Origin: Acidovorax sp. RAC01
Lineage (GTDB): Bacteria > Pseudomonadota > Gammaproteobacteria > Burkholderiales > Burkholderiaceae_C
Assembly: GCF_001714725.1 (NCBI RefSeq)
Contig: NZ_CP016447.1
Location: forward strand, 4,459,501 to 4,523,500
Direction: 5' to 3'
DNA: 64,000 nucleotides
The notes beneath the pieces are model-generated. The model saw only the letters and a program-made list of their open reading frames with translations, did not search any database and was not told the DNA's origin. Position 1 is the stretch's first letter. Each line of letters starts with the position of its first letter. Below are positions 42,209 to 54,059 of the stretch, piece by piece. Both the position numbers and the translations under genes were made by a program.

Positions 42209-44608
42209 TCAGTTGCCCCCGCTGGCCTGCTGGGCCTGGTCCACGCTGTTGAGCAAGGCGGCGCGCGCCACGGCGTCCAGCGCGCCGGTCACAAAGGGCT
42301 CGCTGGCCACGATGCGCAGGCGGCCTTCGGCCAGCAGCGTGTCGCGCACGCGGCGCGTCATCGAGCACATGCTGCCGTCGCCCTGCTTGAACAGGAACAG
42401 GGTGCCGTGCGCGCTGCACCACGACAGCTGCGACCGAACCCATCCCTGCTCGGTCTCCATCTCGACCCAGGTGCCCACCGCCCAGTCGCCCGACGGCGCA
42501 CTATCGGCCTCGTCGAGATCCACGCCCGAAAGGCTGTCGGGTGCGCCTCCATGGTCGGGCAACTCCACAAAGCCCGATGTCTCGGCCTCCTGCGGTGCCA
42601 GCCAGGCATCGCCCGGCAGCGACGGCCAGCCGCTGTCGCCCAGGCTGCCCGAATCGGGGGCCAGGGCTTGCTCCTGTGCATCGGCCTGCGCCTGCGCAGC
42701 GTCGCCCGCGGGCTGGTAGCCCGCCTGCAGCACCTGCATCAGGCGCTCCATGAAGGTGCCCGCCTGCTGGGCCGGGAACTGTATGGTGCGCAGCCCGCGG
42801 CGCATGTCCGACAGCAGCGCAGGGATGGTCCGCGTGAGCCGCGCCGGGTTGGCCGCGGTGGCGTGTGGCGTGGCGGCCCACAGCAGATTGGCCACCACGG
42901 CACGGTAGCCCCCCGGGTCGGCCTCGCCGCTGCGGTCGGACATGCGGGCCTCCGCCAGCACATGCGACCACGGCCCCAGGATGAACTCGCGCACCTCGGG
43001 TGCCACACCCTGCATGCCCGCCATGGCCTGCAGCTCGGCCTGCAGGTTGCGTGCCGTCAGGCTGCGCTGTTCGGCATGCTGCAGGGTCTTGACAGCGGCG
43101 TCGCGCTGCGCGGCCTGGCGGCTCTGGTCGGTGCTCCACATCTGGCCCATTTGCGTCAGCGCCGAGTCAAAGTGTGCCGCCTTGACCAGGGGCAGCACAG
43201 CAAAGCCTTTCATGGCCTTGCGCACAGGCCTGAAAAATGCCGCAAACCCTGCGGACTCGCTGTCAGTCCAGGCCAGGCTGCGCTTGGTCACCTCATCGAT
43301 GAAGCGCCGTGCTGCGTGGTCACGGTCGCTGAAAAAGCGCGCGTCGTGGCTGACCAGCCCAAGCAACACCGGCTCCAGGTCCCGCAATGCAGCCCGCACC
43401 GGAGGCAGGAGCCGCTCGTCGCGGTCCAGGTTCTCCATCATGAGCAGTACCACCTCTCGGGCCACGGCCTGGCGTGTGCCTTCGGCGTCCTGCCCCATCC
43501 GCTCGCTGAGCGCCGCACGCCCTTCGCCCCGCGCACGGCCTGCCTGCAGGGCCAGCCGGCCCAGTACCTCGTCCACATGCTCTGATTGCTCAAGCGCATC
43601 CAGGGCCGCAGGCATCGTGGCAGGAAACTCGCTCGGTGGCGCGTCGCTGGCGCCGTCGGAGTCGTCATCCCGTTTGCTTTGCGCTTCAAATTCCTCGGCG
43701 AACCGCTGGGCAAAAACAGCGACCCGGTCCGACCCGGGTGACGCCGCGGCCGAAGCAGGGGCAGGCACCGGTGAAGGGGGCGTCTCGTCGTGCACCAGAA
43801 GGTCATGAAGGCTCGCGGCCGTCAGAACAGCAGGAGCCGCGACAGGTTCCACCGGTCTGGCCGAAGCGGTGCCGAACTCTGCCGCTTCCGGCAACAGGTC
43901 GTTGCTGGAATGAAAGCCCGCAGAAGGCACGGCCCGCGCACCCTCGACGGCAAAACTCGCAGGTTGCACGCCATGTTCGCGCAGGAGCGCACAGAGGCGG
44001 GTGTAGAGCAGCTCTAGCTCGCGTCCCAGCGGGTTGCAGACCTGCGTCATCCACAGCATCCGCATTCCTGGCGTGGCTCCGGTGGCGGTCATCACTTCCT
44101 GCAGCACCCGCAGATAAACCTGTGGGTGCAGCGGGTTGCGCTCCGGCTGCACTCCGCGCAAACCCATCACCGAGCAGATGAGCGGAGTGAGCTCCGACAG
44201 CGAGGCTTCAGCGTGGTTGAGCGTCATCTGCTGCGCGCGGGCCACCTCGACGTGGTCTTGCACCTGGCCGGCATCCAGCAGCTCCAGCTCGTCAAAGCGC
44301 AGCTCCGTCAACGCCCGCCGACGCACGGGTGCCCCCTCGGACCGCGCGTTGTCAATGGCCTTGCGCAGCGCCGGCCCAAAGGCTTCAATCATCGGGCGCT
44401 GGGTTTCCCTGAGCCGCACCAGGGCCTGGGCGACGGAGCGGCGGTCTGCCGGATCGCGCAGCTCAAACTCCTGGCGCTGGAGGTGATAGCGCGCGTAGTC
44501 GAGCAGTTTCTCGATCAACAGCGGGCCATCCCGCTGCGCCAGTTCAACGCATTGGAGATACAGGGCCGCGTTGTCGACGCGATGGGCACTGGCAGGGACT
44601 GAGGTCAT
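42209..44608 (-). CDS. DUF1631 family protein (first paralogue)
   Basis: 799 residues, soluble, helical. The N-terminal DUF1631 region contains LTPLICSVMGLRGVQPERNP and ALLREHGVQPASFAV. The C-terminal module (WVEMETEQGWVRSQLSWCSA, then HGTLFLFKQG and SMTRRVRDTLLAEG) reads like a PilZ-type small barrel and is shared with the second paralogue at 47701-50283. A c-di-GMP or surface-behaviour role has been suggested for similar proteins; I cannot confirm it. A long low-complexity linker lies in the middle. It is divergent from the P1 peptidase gene. Confidence 0.8.
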   Translation of the reverse strand: MTSVPASAHRVDNAALYLQCVELAQRDGPLLIEKLLDYARYHLQRQEFELRDPADRRSVAQALVRLRETQRPMIEAFGPALRKAIDNARSEGAPVRRRALTELRFDELELLDAGQVQDHVEVARAQQMTLNHAEASLSELTPLICSVMGLRGVQPERNPLHPQVYLRVLQEVMTATGATPGMRMLWMTQVCNPLGRELELLYTRLCALLREHGVQPASFAVEGARAVPSAGFHSSNDLLPEAAEFGTASARPVEPVAAPAVLTAASLHDLLVHDETPPSPVPAPASAAASPGSDRVAVFAQRFAEEFEAQSKRDDDSDGASDAPPSEFPATMPAALDALEQSEHVDEVLGRLALQAGRARGEGRAALSERMGQDAEGTRQAVAREVVLLMMENLDRDERLLPPVRAALRDLEPVLLGLVSHDARFFSDRDHAARRFIDEVTKRSLAWTDSESAGFAAFFRPVRKAMKGFAVLPLVKAAHFDSALTQMGQMWSTDQSRQAAQRDAAVKTLQHAEQRSLTARNLQAELQAMAGMQGVAPEVREFILGPWSHVLAEARMSDRSGEADPGGYRAVVANLLWAATPHATAANPARLTRTIPALLSDMRRGLRTIQFPAQQAGTFMERLMQVLQAGYQPAGDAAQAQADAQEQALAPDSGSLGDSGWPSLPGDAWLAPQEAETSGFVELPDHGGAPDSLSGVDLDEADSAPSGDWAVGTWVEMETEQGWVRSQLSWCSAHGTLFLFKQGDGSMCSMTRRVRDTLLAEGRLRIVASEPFVTGALDAVARAALLNSVDQAQQASGGN

Positions 44609-44862
44609 GAACCGGCGTGGCCCGAAGGCCTTTGGGAAAATCGATATTGTTTCATTTTTAACGTTTCGTTTCTAAAAAAGCATATCGGAGGCCCATGATT
44701 TTCCGTCGCGTCCCCGCCATCAATGCCCCACCTGCAAGCCGCCCGACCATGGGCGACCGCACTGAGCGCTTGCGGACCGCCTCTGCCGATGATGCACACC
44801 GCCAGGGCTGCCGTGCACACCATGCGCAGGGCTCCAGGCCCGCCAGCACCATAATTCCTGGC

Positions 44863-45885
44863 ATGAATGCCTTATCAATGGCTGCGGATTCCGGCAGCAT
44901 CACCCGCGTGGCTGGCATCGAAGTTGGCCACTTCACCGAAACGCGCCGCCCGACGGGGTGCACCGTGATCCTCACCCGCGAGGGCGCCGTGGCCGGGGTG
45001 GACGTGCGGGGCGCAGCGCCCGGCACGCGCGAAACCGATCTCCTGGCCCCATCCAATCTCGTCGACAAGGTGCACGCCATCATGCTGGCCGGGGGCAGCG
45101 CCTGGGGCCTGGATGCCGCCACCGGTGTCGTGCGCTGGCTGGAGGAGCGTGGCGTGGGCTTTGACGTGGCCGTGGGCCGCCTGCCCATCGTGCCGGCGGC
45201 CGTGCTGTTCGACCTGCTGGTGGGGGACATGCGCATCCGCCCCGACGCCGCCGCAGGATATGCCGCCTGCGCGGCAGCATCCACGCAAGACCCGGCCGAA
45301 GGGAATGTGGGCGCCGGTACCGGCGCTGCGCTGGGCAAGATCTTCGGCATCCAGCGCGCCATGAAAGGTGGCATCGGCACGGCGTCAGTCACGGTGGATG
45401 GCGTCACGGTGGGCGCGCTCATTGCCTGCAACGCACTGGGCGACGTGATCGACCCCGACACCGCGCAGGTGATTGCCGGCGCACGCACCAACGACGGCAC
45501 GCAGCTGCGCGACACGCGGCGCGCACTGCTGCGCGGCGATGCGCCGCAGCCACTGCTGGCGGGCACCAACACCACCATCGGCGTGGTGGCCACCGATGCC
45601 GTCATCACCAAGGTGCAGGCCCATCGGCTGGCCGTGGCCGCTCACGATGGCCTGGCCCGCAGCATCAACCCCGTGCATACGATGTCGGACGGTGACACCC
45701 TGTTCAGCCTGGGCACGGGCTGCAGCGGCAAGACGCCGGGCATGATGGTGCTGGCCACCATGGCCGCCGAGGCAACCGCCATCGCCACCGCCCGCGCGGC
45801 CCGGGCCGCGCGCTCCATCACGACGGCCGAGGGGTTGTTTCTGCCGGGGATCGAACATCTGGCTGGCCTCAAGACGCCGGGCTGA
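44863..45885 (+). CDS. P1 family (DmpA/NylC-like) peptidase
   Basis: 340 residues from the ATG at 44863 (MNALSMAADSG). The S58 family fold is shown by GIEVGHFTETRRPTGCTVIL, MLAGGSAWGLDAATGVVRWL and the self-cleavage region AGTNTTIGVVATDA, in which a Thr becomes the N-terminal nucleophile after chain cleavage. Such enzymes are aminopeptidases or amidases acting on small peptides or cyclic oligomers. A later ATG (44878) is also possible. It lies between the two DUF1631 genes. Confidence 0.87.
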   Translation: MNALSMAADSGSITRVAGIEVGHFTETRRPTGCTVILTREGAVAGVDVRGAAPGTRETDLLAPSNLVDKVHAIMLAGGSAWGLDAATGVVRWLEERGVGFDVAVGRLPIVPAAVLFDLLVGDMRIRPDAAAGYAACAAASTQDPAEGNVGAGTGAALGKIFGIQRAMKGGIGTASVTVDGVTVGALIACNALGDVIDPDTAQVIAGARTNDGTQLRDTRRALLRGDAPQPLLAGTNTTIGVVATDAVITKVQAHRLAVAAHDGLARSINPVHTMSDGDTLFSLGTGCSGKTPGMMVLATMAAEATAIATARAARAARSITTAEGLFLPGIEHLAGLKTPG

Positions 45886-45962
45886 AGGCAGCTGGCCGAG
45901 CGCGCAACCCGCCCCCCGGCCGCTGGCACACCCCAAGCGGGTTTCCTCGGCGGTTTTCCAAG

Positions 45963-46022
45963 TCAAATAGGCCTTTGTCGCTTGATCCATTTGACTTTAT
46001 TGCTATTATTTATATAGCAAAA
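45963..46022 (+). repeat. AT-rich intergenic repeat, copy 2
   Basis: Aligns with 28571-28630: shared GCCTT, TCGCTTGATC, CTTTAT and ATAGCAAAA, and an internal hairpin TTGCTAT-TATTTAT-ATAGCAA (46000-46020). It sits in the 340-base gap between the P1 peptidase and TAXI-protein genes, which holds no other feature that I can see. Confidence 0.65.
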
Positions 46023-46226
46023 TAGTCCATCGCACCCTCTGCCCACACCGGCAGGCGCCACGTGGCGGCTGGGCCTGGCGGGCACAGAAGTTGCCCGGTG
46101 GCCATGGCCGCGCCGGATCAGGCAAACTGGCAACCCCTTGCCAACCCCAGCCAACGCCAAAGCCCCGGCGGCTGGTGCTGGACGGGCTCATCAGCCACAC
46201 CACCGCGGGAGTCACCCGCGCTTTTT

Positions 46227-47621
46227 ATGCCCAAGGCGTTTCGCAACACTCTGCTTTCACTGCGCGACCTGCTCGCTTCCGCTGGACCGCTCGCCTTCCT
46301 GGGCCTGGGACTGCTGGCGCTGGCTTACTGGTGGCTCAACCCCAACCCGCCCAAGACGGTGACGGTGGCCACCGGGCCCGCCCAGAGCGCTTATGCGGAG
46401 TTCGGCAAGCGTTACCAGAAAGCCCTGGCGGCCGATGGCATCGAGGTGGTGTTGCTGCCCAGCGAGGGGTCGTCGGCCAACCTGCAGCTGCTGCGCGACG
46501 GCAAGGCCGATGTGGCCTTCGTCCAGGGCGGCACGGCAGCGCGCCAGCCCGATGATGCCGACGAACTGGTCTCGCTCGGCAGCCTTTTCGTGGAACCGGT
46601 CTGGGTGTTCTACCGCACGCCGGCCCCGCAGGCCAGTGCCCAGCCTGGCGGTGCACCCCCAGCGGGCGCAGCAAGCGCAGCAAGGCGGCTCGGCGGCGTG
46701 GCGCAGCTCAAGGGGTTGCGGGTGAACGTGGGCACCACCGGCAGCGGCGTGCCCAACCTCATGGACCGGCTGCTCAAGGCGAACCGCATGGAGCCTGGCG
46801 ACGTGAAGCTCTCGCACCTGGAAGAAACGCCCGCTACCGTGGCGTTCCTGGCCGGCCGGCTGGATGCGCTGGTGTTCGTATCGGCCCCGGAGTCCCCCAT
46901 GGTGCAGATGCTGCTGCAGACGCCGGGCGTGCAGCTGCTCGACTTTGTCCAGAACGAGGCCTACGCTCGGCGCCTGCCGTTTCTCTCGCCCGTCACGCTG
47001 CCGCGGGGCGTGGTGGACCTGGCGCAGGACCTCCCCGCGCGCGACGTGCGCCTGGTGGCGTCCACCACGTCGATGCTGGCCCGCGCAGACACCCATCCCG
47101 CCCTGCTCACGCTGTTTGCGCAGAACGCGCAATCGCTGCACGGTGGCGCAGGCTGGTTCAACCGCGCCCGCGCATTTCCCAGCGTGCAGCACAGCGAGCT
47201 GCCCATCGCCCAGGAAGCCGAGCGCGCCATCACCGAATCGGTGCCGCTGCTGCAGCGCTATCTGCCGTTCTGGATTGCCAACCTGATCGAGCGCATGTGG
47301 CTGGTGCTCGGCATCCTGCTGGCCATCATGCTGCCGCTGTCGCGCATCGTGCCGCCGCTGTACCAGTTCCGGGTGCGCTCGCGTGTGTTCCGCTGGTATG
47401 GCCGGCTGCGCGAGGTCGAAGACCAGATGGAAACCCGCAGCGCGCCGCCGGCCGACCTGCTCAAGGCCCTGGACGAACTGGAGGCCCAGGCGGAAAAGGT
47501 GTCGGTGCCGCTCTCCTACGCCGACGAGCTGTATGCCTTGCGCAACCACATTCATCTGGTGCGCAAAAAACTCATCCGCGGTCAGGAAAGTGCCACCAGG
47601 CCGGTGCCAGGCGCGCACTGA
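46227..47621 (+). CDS. TAXI-family solute-binding protein with two membrane anchors
   Basis: 464 residues. An N-terminal membrane helix (about 18-37) anchors a TAXI-type substrate-binding domain (about 45-350, TVTVATGPAQSAYAEFGKRY, VVLLPSEGSSANLQLLRDGK, ADVAFVQGG). A second helix at about 360-382 leads into a helical cytoplasmic tail. TAXI proteins usually serve TRAP transporters as free or lipid-anchored binding proteins. Two membrane spans and a C-terminal tail are characteristic of a sub-group found alone. No TRAP permease is nearby. I chose the ATG at 46227. Confidence 0.83.
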   Translation: MPKAFRNTLLSLRDLLASAGPLAFLGLGLLALAYWWLNPNPPKTVTVATGPAQSAYAEFGKRYQKALAADGIEVVLLPSEGSSANLQLLRDGKADVAFVQGGTAARQPDDADELVSLGSLFVEPVWVFYRTPAPQASAQPGGAPPAGAASAARRLGGVAQLKGLRVNVGTTGSGVPNLMDRLLKANRMEPGDVKLSHLEETPATVAFLAGRLDALVFVSAPESPMVQMLLQTPGVQLLDFVQNEAYARRLPFLSPVTLPRGVVDLAQDLPARDVRLVASTTSMLARADTHPALLTLFAQNAQSLHGGAGWFNRARAFPSVQHSELPIAQEAERAITESVPLLQRYLPFWIANLIERMWLVLGILLAIMLPLSRIVPPLYQFRVRSRVFRWYGRLREVEDQMETRSAPPADLLKALDELEAQAEKVSVPLSYADELYALRNHIHLVRKKLIRGQESATRPVPGAH

Positions 47622-47700
47622 AGTGTTCGCTCAGCCGGTGTATCCCCACGCTGCAACCGGAGGCACCCGCTCCAGACCGTGGGGGCGGGCCCGCGAACGG

Positions 47701-50283
47701 TCAGCGCGGCTTGCCGGCCTTGGTCCCTGAAGGCGTGGTGACGCGTGGGGCAGCGACCGCACTTGCGCCCAGCGGGGCTGCAGCGGACGACAGTGCGCCT
47801 GCCCTGGTCGAGGGGGCAAAGGGTTTTTTGCGCTCGCCTGCCTGCCCTGAAGCGGTATCGCCCCCCTTGCCGCCGACTCCCGGACCGGCAACGACCTTGA
47901 TCAGACCTTCGGCTGCCAGTTTGTCGCGCATGCGGCGGGTCATCGACTGGGTGCTGGCGTCAGCGGCAGTAAACAGGAACAGAGTGCCGTGCGGGCTCGA
48001 CCAGGTGAGCTGGGTCCTCACGACACGACCGTTGGTCACCAGCTCCACCCAAGCACCAATGACAAAGTCGGCGTACGGATCTGCCACTGTTTCGGCTATC
48101 GGCGCCTGGGCACTGTCGACCTCGGCATCCGGCCTGACCCCGGGCAAATCCCCAGTCGGCACCTCGGGCACCGTCGGTTTGTCGCTGTCTGCGGCCGCAG
48201 GCGGCGCAGCGGTGCGGCGCGCCGGTTTCTCGAAGGCTTCCTGGTGGAGAGCCACCAGCCGTTGCAGCAGCGCACTTGTCCGAGCGGCCGGGTGGTTGAT
48301 CGTCTTGAGCCCCTTGCGCAGCTTGGCAAGAAGCCCCGGGATGGCATCGTTGAGGCGATCAGGCTCCAGGCGGGTGAGCGCCGGTTGAGAGCTCCACAGC
48401 AGCACGGGCACCAGGGCGAGGTATCCGCCGGGGTCTTCGTCTTGCGAACCCGGGTCCCTGAGCACCTGGGCGAGCGCCACGACATCGGCCCACGGCCCGG
48501 CCGCGAAGTCCAGCACATCGGAGGGTACTTGGTCCAGGTCGGGCAGCCTGCGGATGTCCGCCGCAATCTTCTCGGCAAGCAGTTCGCGCTGCTCCGCATG
48601 GAGCTGGGCCTTTTGCTGCGCTTCCTGCTCGGCGAGGGCTTTTTTCTCCTGCGCCTCCCAGGCCGACTGCAAAGCGTTGAACACGCTCTCGAAAGGGGCT
48701 GAATCCTTGATCTCACGCCCGGCCAGGTGGTCCACCGCCTCATTGACAAGCCGCATGAAGCGGCTGAAACCCGGCGCCGTTTCGGCTCCGAATGCCAGGC
48801 TGCGCTGCGTCACCTCATCGAGAAGCCGGCGCGCGGGATGGGCTCCATCTGTGAAAAACCGGCCGTCGTGGTGTACCAGCTGGCGCAAAGCAGGCTCAAG
48901 GCTCTGCACGGCCTTTTGCACCGACGGCAGCAACCTGCTGTCTTGTGCAATGTTCTGCACCATCCGGGTGACGACTTCGACCGCCATGGCCGTGGACTGC
49001 ATGGCCGCATCCACGGGCATCGCCGCGTACACCATGGGCGCCACACCCGGGCCACGCCAGCCTGCGATCAGCGGTGCAGAAAGCGATCCTGCCTGGCTGC
49101 CGGCAACTGCCCCAGCCCCCCCTGCCAGTCGCCCCACGAGCCTTTCAAGCTGCGCCATGTCCTCGATGGCCTCGGCGGCTGCCGTGGCAGCCGCGGGGTG
49201 AAGGCCGCCGGCCAGCGCAGCCGACGCGCTGCCGGTGCCAAACCGGGGATCCACCCAGCCTGGCTGACCCGCACCAGACGCCATGGCCACGCCCGTCTGC
49301 GATGGGTGGGGCACGCCGGGCGCCACGCCGCCGTAGGAGCGCGGATCAAAGGGATCTCCCCCTGCGAGCATCTGTCTCAAGATGCCTACCGTGAGCAAAG
49401 CCTCCTCCGCGGCCGGCGCCATCGCGCCCTGCAGAGAATCGCCAACCCAGCCCATACCGCGTCCGTAACCGGTGTTTCCATAGTCGCCCACAGGGGCGTT
49501 GGCCGAGTGGCCGTATCCGGAATAACCACCGCCATAGCCCGTGCCAGGTGCTCCATAAGCCGAGTTGTGGCCGGTTCCGCCGTAGCCACTGCCCCCGCCC
49601 GAAGCGCTGGCACGCGACGCCCCGGGGCCGCCCAGCACGGCGTATCCCACTGGCTGCACACCGTGCTCGCGCAGGCTCGCCGCCGTTTTTTTGTACTCGA
49701 CAACGAGGAGCTTGCCCAGCAGATCGCGCATGTGCTGCATCCACAGCTGGCGCACCTCGGCCGACACACCGGTGTCCCCCACCGCTTTTTGCAATGCACG
49801 GATATAGCTTTCGGGCCGCAGCGGGTTGCGCTCGGGCTGCACGCTGCGCAGGCCCTGGGCTGAGCTGACCAGCGTGTTCAGCTCGGCCAGGACGGCATCG
49901 GTAGCGTGCAGGGCCGACTGCTGTGCCTTGGACAGCTCGACCTGCGCCTGCATCTCGTTTTCGTCCATCAGCGAAAGCTCGCCGAAGTCCATTCCGGTAT
50001 CGTCCGCCGGTGCCCGACCCTTTGCCGTGGCCGGGCCTTCGGCAAAAATCTCGAGCAGCGCCATCGGGTACCCCTTGACCAGCGCCGCCTCGTGCTGATT
50101 GAGCAGTCGCAGGCTGTCGCTGACCAGGTTGCGCTGCTGGATATTGCGCACCGTCGACTCTTCGCCCGACAGCGCGCTTTGCGTCACCTTGATCAGCTCT
50201 TGCATCAGCGCTTCACCGCCACGCACTGCGTTGACAACGCAGGCGCGGAAAACGGTACGCGATGAGGGCGCAGGCTGGGGCAT
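47701..50283 (-). CDS. DUF1631 family protein (second paralogue)
   Basis: 860 residues, same layout as the protein at 42209-44608: N-terminal helical region with LNTLVSSAQGLRSVQPERNP and REHGVQPVGYAVLGG, a long Gly/Tyr/Ser-rich insert (about 230-290, with repeated GYGG units), DUF1631 core, and a C-terminal barrel-like module (IGAWVELVTNGRVVRTQLTW, HGTLFLF, SMTRRMRDKLAAEG). The Gly/Tyr insert and long charged helix are absent or different in the first copy. The Gly/Tyr-rich region is probably disordered. Function unknown. Confidence 0.8.
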   Translation of the reverse strand: MPQPAPSSRTVFRACVVNAVRGGEALMQELIKVTQSALSGEESTVRNIQQRNLVSDSLRLLNQHEAALVKGYPMALLEIFAEGPATAKGRAPADDTGMDFGELSLMDENEMQAQVELSKAQQSALHATDAVLAELNTLVSSAQGLRSVQPERNPLRPESYIRALQKAVGDTGVSAEVRQLWMQHMRDLLGKLLVVEYKKTAASLREHGVQPVGYAVLGGPGASRASASGGGSGYGGTGHNSAYGAPGTGYGGGYSGYGHSANAPVGDYGNTGYGRGMGWVGDSLQGAMAPAAEEALLTVGILRQMLAGGDPFDPRSYGGVAPGVPHPSQTGVAMASGAGQPGWVDPRFGTGSASAALAGGLHPAAATAAAEAIEDMAQLERLVGRLAGGAGAVAGSQAGSLSAPLIAGWRGPGVAPMVYAAMPVDAAMQSTAMAVEVVTRMVQNIAQDSRLLPSVQKAVQSLEPALRQLVHHDGRFFTDGAHPARRLLDEVTQRSLAFGAETAPGFSRFMRLVNEAVDHLAGREIKDSAPFESVFNALQSAWEAQEKKALAEQEAQQKAQLHAEQRELLAEKIAADIRRLPDLDQVPSDVLDFAAGPWADVVALAQVLRDPGSQDEDPGGYLALVPVLLWSSQPALTRLEPDRLNDAIPGLLAKLRKGLKTINHPAARTSALLQRLVALHQEAFEKPARRTAAPPAAADSDKPTVPEVPTGDLPGVRPDAEVDSAQAPIAETVADPYADFVIGAWVELVTNGRVVRTQLTWSSPHGTLFLFTAADASTQSMTRRMRDKLAAEGLIKVVAGPGVGGKGGDTASGQAGERKKPFAPSTRAGALSSAAAPLGASAVAAPRVTTPSGTKAGKPR

Positions 50284-50336
50284 GGTTTCAGTCGGTCAGG
50301 CAGGTGTCTGAATGCAATGCTACTTGACCTGACGCC

Positions 50337-51998
<1,662 letters not shown>

Positions 51999-52241
51999 GG
52001 GTATCTAACCTGCAAAAGTGAGCAGAAATTCTGCGTGCAAACCGCGATTATCGGGCCATGCGACAATACACCCGCGGCAGGCTCCAGTTGCCCGCCGCAT
52101 CAGCACACCGCTGGGGACGAAGGCAGCATCCGCTTCCGGGCTCCCACCCTTGAACCTCATCAGCCTGATGACTGGCTCGGCAACCCGACAGGTTGCACGA
52201 CAGGCCGATACCCAGCGTCCCGGACGGACGCATCCAACCAC

Positions 52242-54059
52242 ATGACATTTGACGAACTGAACCTGGCGCCTGCCATCCTGAAGGCCGTGCACGAGACGGG
52301 CTACGAAACCCCGACCCCCATTCAGGCACAAGCCATTCCCGCCGTTCTGGAGGGTCACGACCTTCTGGCCGGCGCGCAGACCGGCACCGGCAAGACCGCC
52401 GCGTTCACCCTGCCCCTGTTGCACCGCCTCTCGCAAAGCGCTGCCCCCAAGAACAAATTCGACGGCAAGGGCATCCGTGCCCTGGTACTGACGCCCACCC
52501 GTGAACTCGCCGCCCAGGTCGAGGAATCCGTGCGCGAGTACGGCAAATACCTGGACATCAACTCCACCGTCGTCTTTGGCGGGGTTGGCATGAACCCGCA
52601 GATCGACCGCGTCAAGCGCGGCGTGGACATCCTGGTGGCCACCCCCGGCCGCCTGCTGGACCTGCAGCAGCAGGGCTTCCTGGACCTGTCGACCGTGCAG
52701 GTGCTGGTGCTTGACGAAGCCGACCGCATGCTCGACATGGGCTTCATCCACGACGTGAAGAAGGTGCTGGCCCTGGTGCCCAAGGACAAGCAGAGCCTGC
52801 TGTTCTCGGCCACCTTCAGTGACGAGATCCGCGAGCTGGCTGCTACGCTGCTCAAGAACCCCCGCAGCATCCAGGTCACGCCGAGCAACACGACGGTGCA
52901 GCGCATCACGCAGGTCATTCACCCGGTGGGCCGCGGCAAGAAAAAGCAGGTTCTGCTGCACATCATCCAGCAGCACAACTGGAGCCAGGTGCTGGTGTTC
53001 ACCCGCACCAAGTTCGGCGCCAACAATGTGGCCGAATTCCTGACCAAGAACGGCGTGCAGGCCATGGCCCTGCACGGCAACAAGAGCCAGAGCGCCCGCA
53101 CGCAGGCCCTGGCGGGTTTCAAGAGCGGCGACATCCGCGCCCTGGTCGCCACCGACATTGCGGCGCGCGGCATCGACATCGACGACCTGCCGCACGTCGT
53201 CAACTACGAAATCCCGAACGTCTCGGAAGACTACGTGCACCGCATCGGCCGCACCGGCCGTGCAGGCGCCACCGGCGAAGCCGTCAGCCTGGTCTGCATG
53301 GACGAGGAAGGTTTCATGATGGACATCGAGCGCTTTACCAAGCAGCAGATTCCGGTGCAGGTCATCGAAGGATTCGGCCCCGACGCGGGTGAAAAGGCAG
53401 AGCCCATCGCCATGGGTCGCCAGACCATCTGGGGCGGCGCTGGCAAGCCACCGAGCCGCGACGTGATGCAGGCTGCCGCCAAGGCCGCCCGCAGCGAAAT
53501 GATGGACCGCATCCGCACCAACAAGGCAGGCCAGGGCGCAGGCGGTGGCGGTGGTGAACGCGCCCCCCGCCCGGCAGGCGGCGGCGGCCGGGGCGGCCGG
53601 GCTGGTGGCGGCGCAGCTGCGGCCGGTGGTGGCAGCAACGGGCCGCGTGGTGGCCGTGCAGGCGGGGGTGGCGGTGGTCAGGGCGGCGGCGCACGCGCCG
53701 GTGGTCAGGCACCCGCACGCGGCCGTTCTGGCGGCGGAAACGGTGGTGGTGGCTACGACGGTGGTGGCGGCAACCGCTACGACGACTCGCAACCCCCACG
53801 CGCCAATGCCCACCTGGGCACGCACATGGGCCACGCAGGCCCAGGCCACCGCAGCTCGGGCAATGCGGGCGGCCAGCCCGACCCGATGCGCACCAGCGTG
53901 GACAGCATGAGTGGCGGCGGGCGCCGCGGCGGTGGTGGCGGCGGTTATCGCAACTCGGGAGGTGGTGGCTATGGCGGTGGATCAGGCGCGGGTGGCGGCG
54001 GTGGCCGGGGCAACGGGCCTCGTGGGCCAGGCGGTTCTCGCGGCTCTTTCGGCCGCTGA
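52242..54059 (+). CDS. rhlE: DEAD-box RNA helicase RhlE-like
   Basis: 605 residues from the ATG at 52242 ([20 protein letters not shown]). Q motif PTPIQ, Walker [13 protein letters not shown] box [15 protein letters not shown], and the C-terminal domain motifs [16 protein letters not shown] and [10 protein letters not shown] are all present. The last 190 or so residues are an RGG-type tail, very rich in Gly, Arg and Ala, which is common in RNA-binding helicases. The end of this tail overlaps, in another frame, the start of the next gene for about 90 bases. Confidence 0.95.
   Translation: MTFDELNLAPAILKAVHETGYETPTPIQAQAIPAVLEGHDLLAGAQTGTGKTAAFTLPLLHRLSQSAAPKNKFDGKGIRALVLTPTRELAAQVEESVREYGKYLDINSTVVFGGVGMNPQIDRVKRGVDILVATPGRLLDLQQQGFLDLSTVQVLVLDEADRMLDMGFIHDVKKVLALVPKDKQSLLFSATFSDEIRELAATLLKNPRSIQVTPSNTTVQRITQVIHPVGRGKKKQVLLHIIQQHNWSQVLVFTRTKFGANNVAEFLTKNGVQAMALHGNKSQSARTQALAGFKSGDIRALVATDIAARGIDIDDLPHVVNYEIPNVSEDYVHRIGRTGRAGATGEAVSLVCMDEEGFMMDIERFTKQQIPVQVIEGFGPDAGEKAEPIAMGRQTIWGGAGKPPSRDVMQAAAKAARSEMMDRIRTNKAGQGAGGGGGERAPRPAGGGGRGGRAGGGAAAAGGGSNGPRGGRAGGGGGGQGGGARAGGQAPARGRSGGGNGGGGYDGGGGNRYDDSQPPRANAHLGTHMGHAGPGHRSSGNAGGQPDPMRTSVDSMSGGGRRGGGGGGYRNSGGGGYGGGSGAGGGGGRGNGPRGPGGSRGSFGR

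Noticed and set aside
46257..47618. Frame of about 450 residues opposite the TAXI gene
   Set aside because: The plus-strand product has a clear TAXI domain and membrane helices. The antisense one is rich in His, Arg and Gln without a recognisable pattern.
52005..53849. 614-residue frame on the minus strand opposite rhlE
   Set aside because: rhlE on the plus strand has every DEAD-box motif; the antisense product is low in complexity and without domains.
53500..54058. Gly/Arg codon repeats in the rhlE tail as a possible CRISPR or tandem repeat array
   Set aside because: The units vary in length and sequence, have no spacers and are explained by the RGG tail of the protein.
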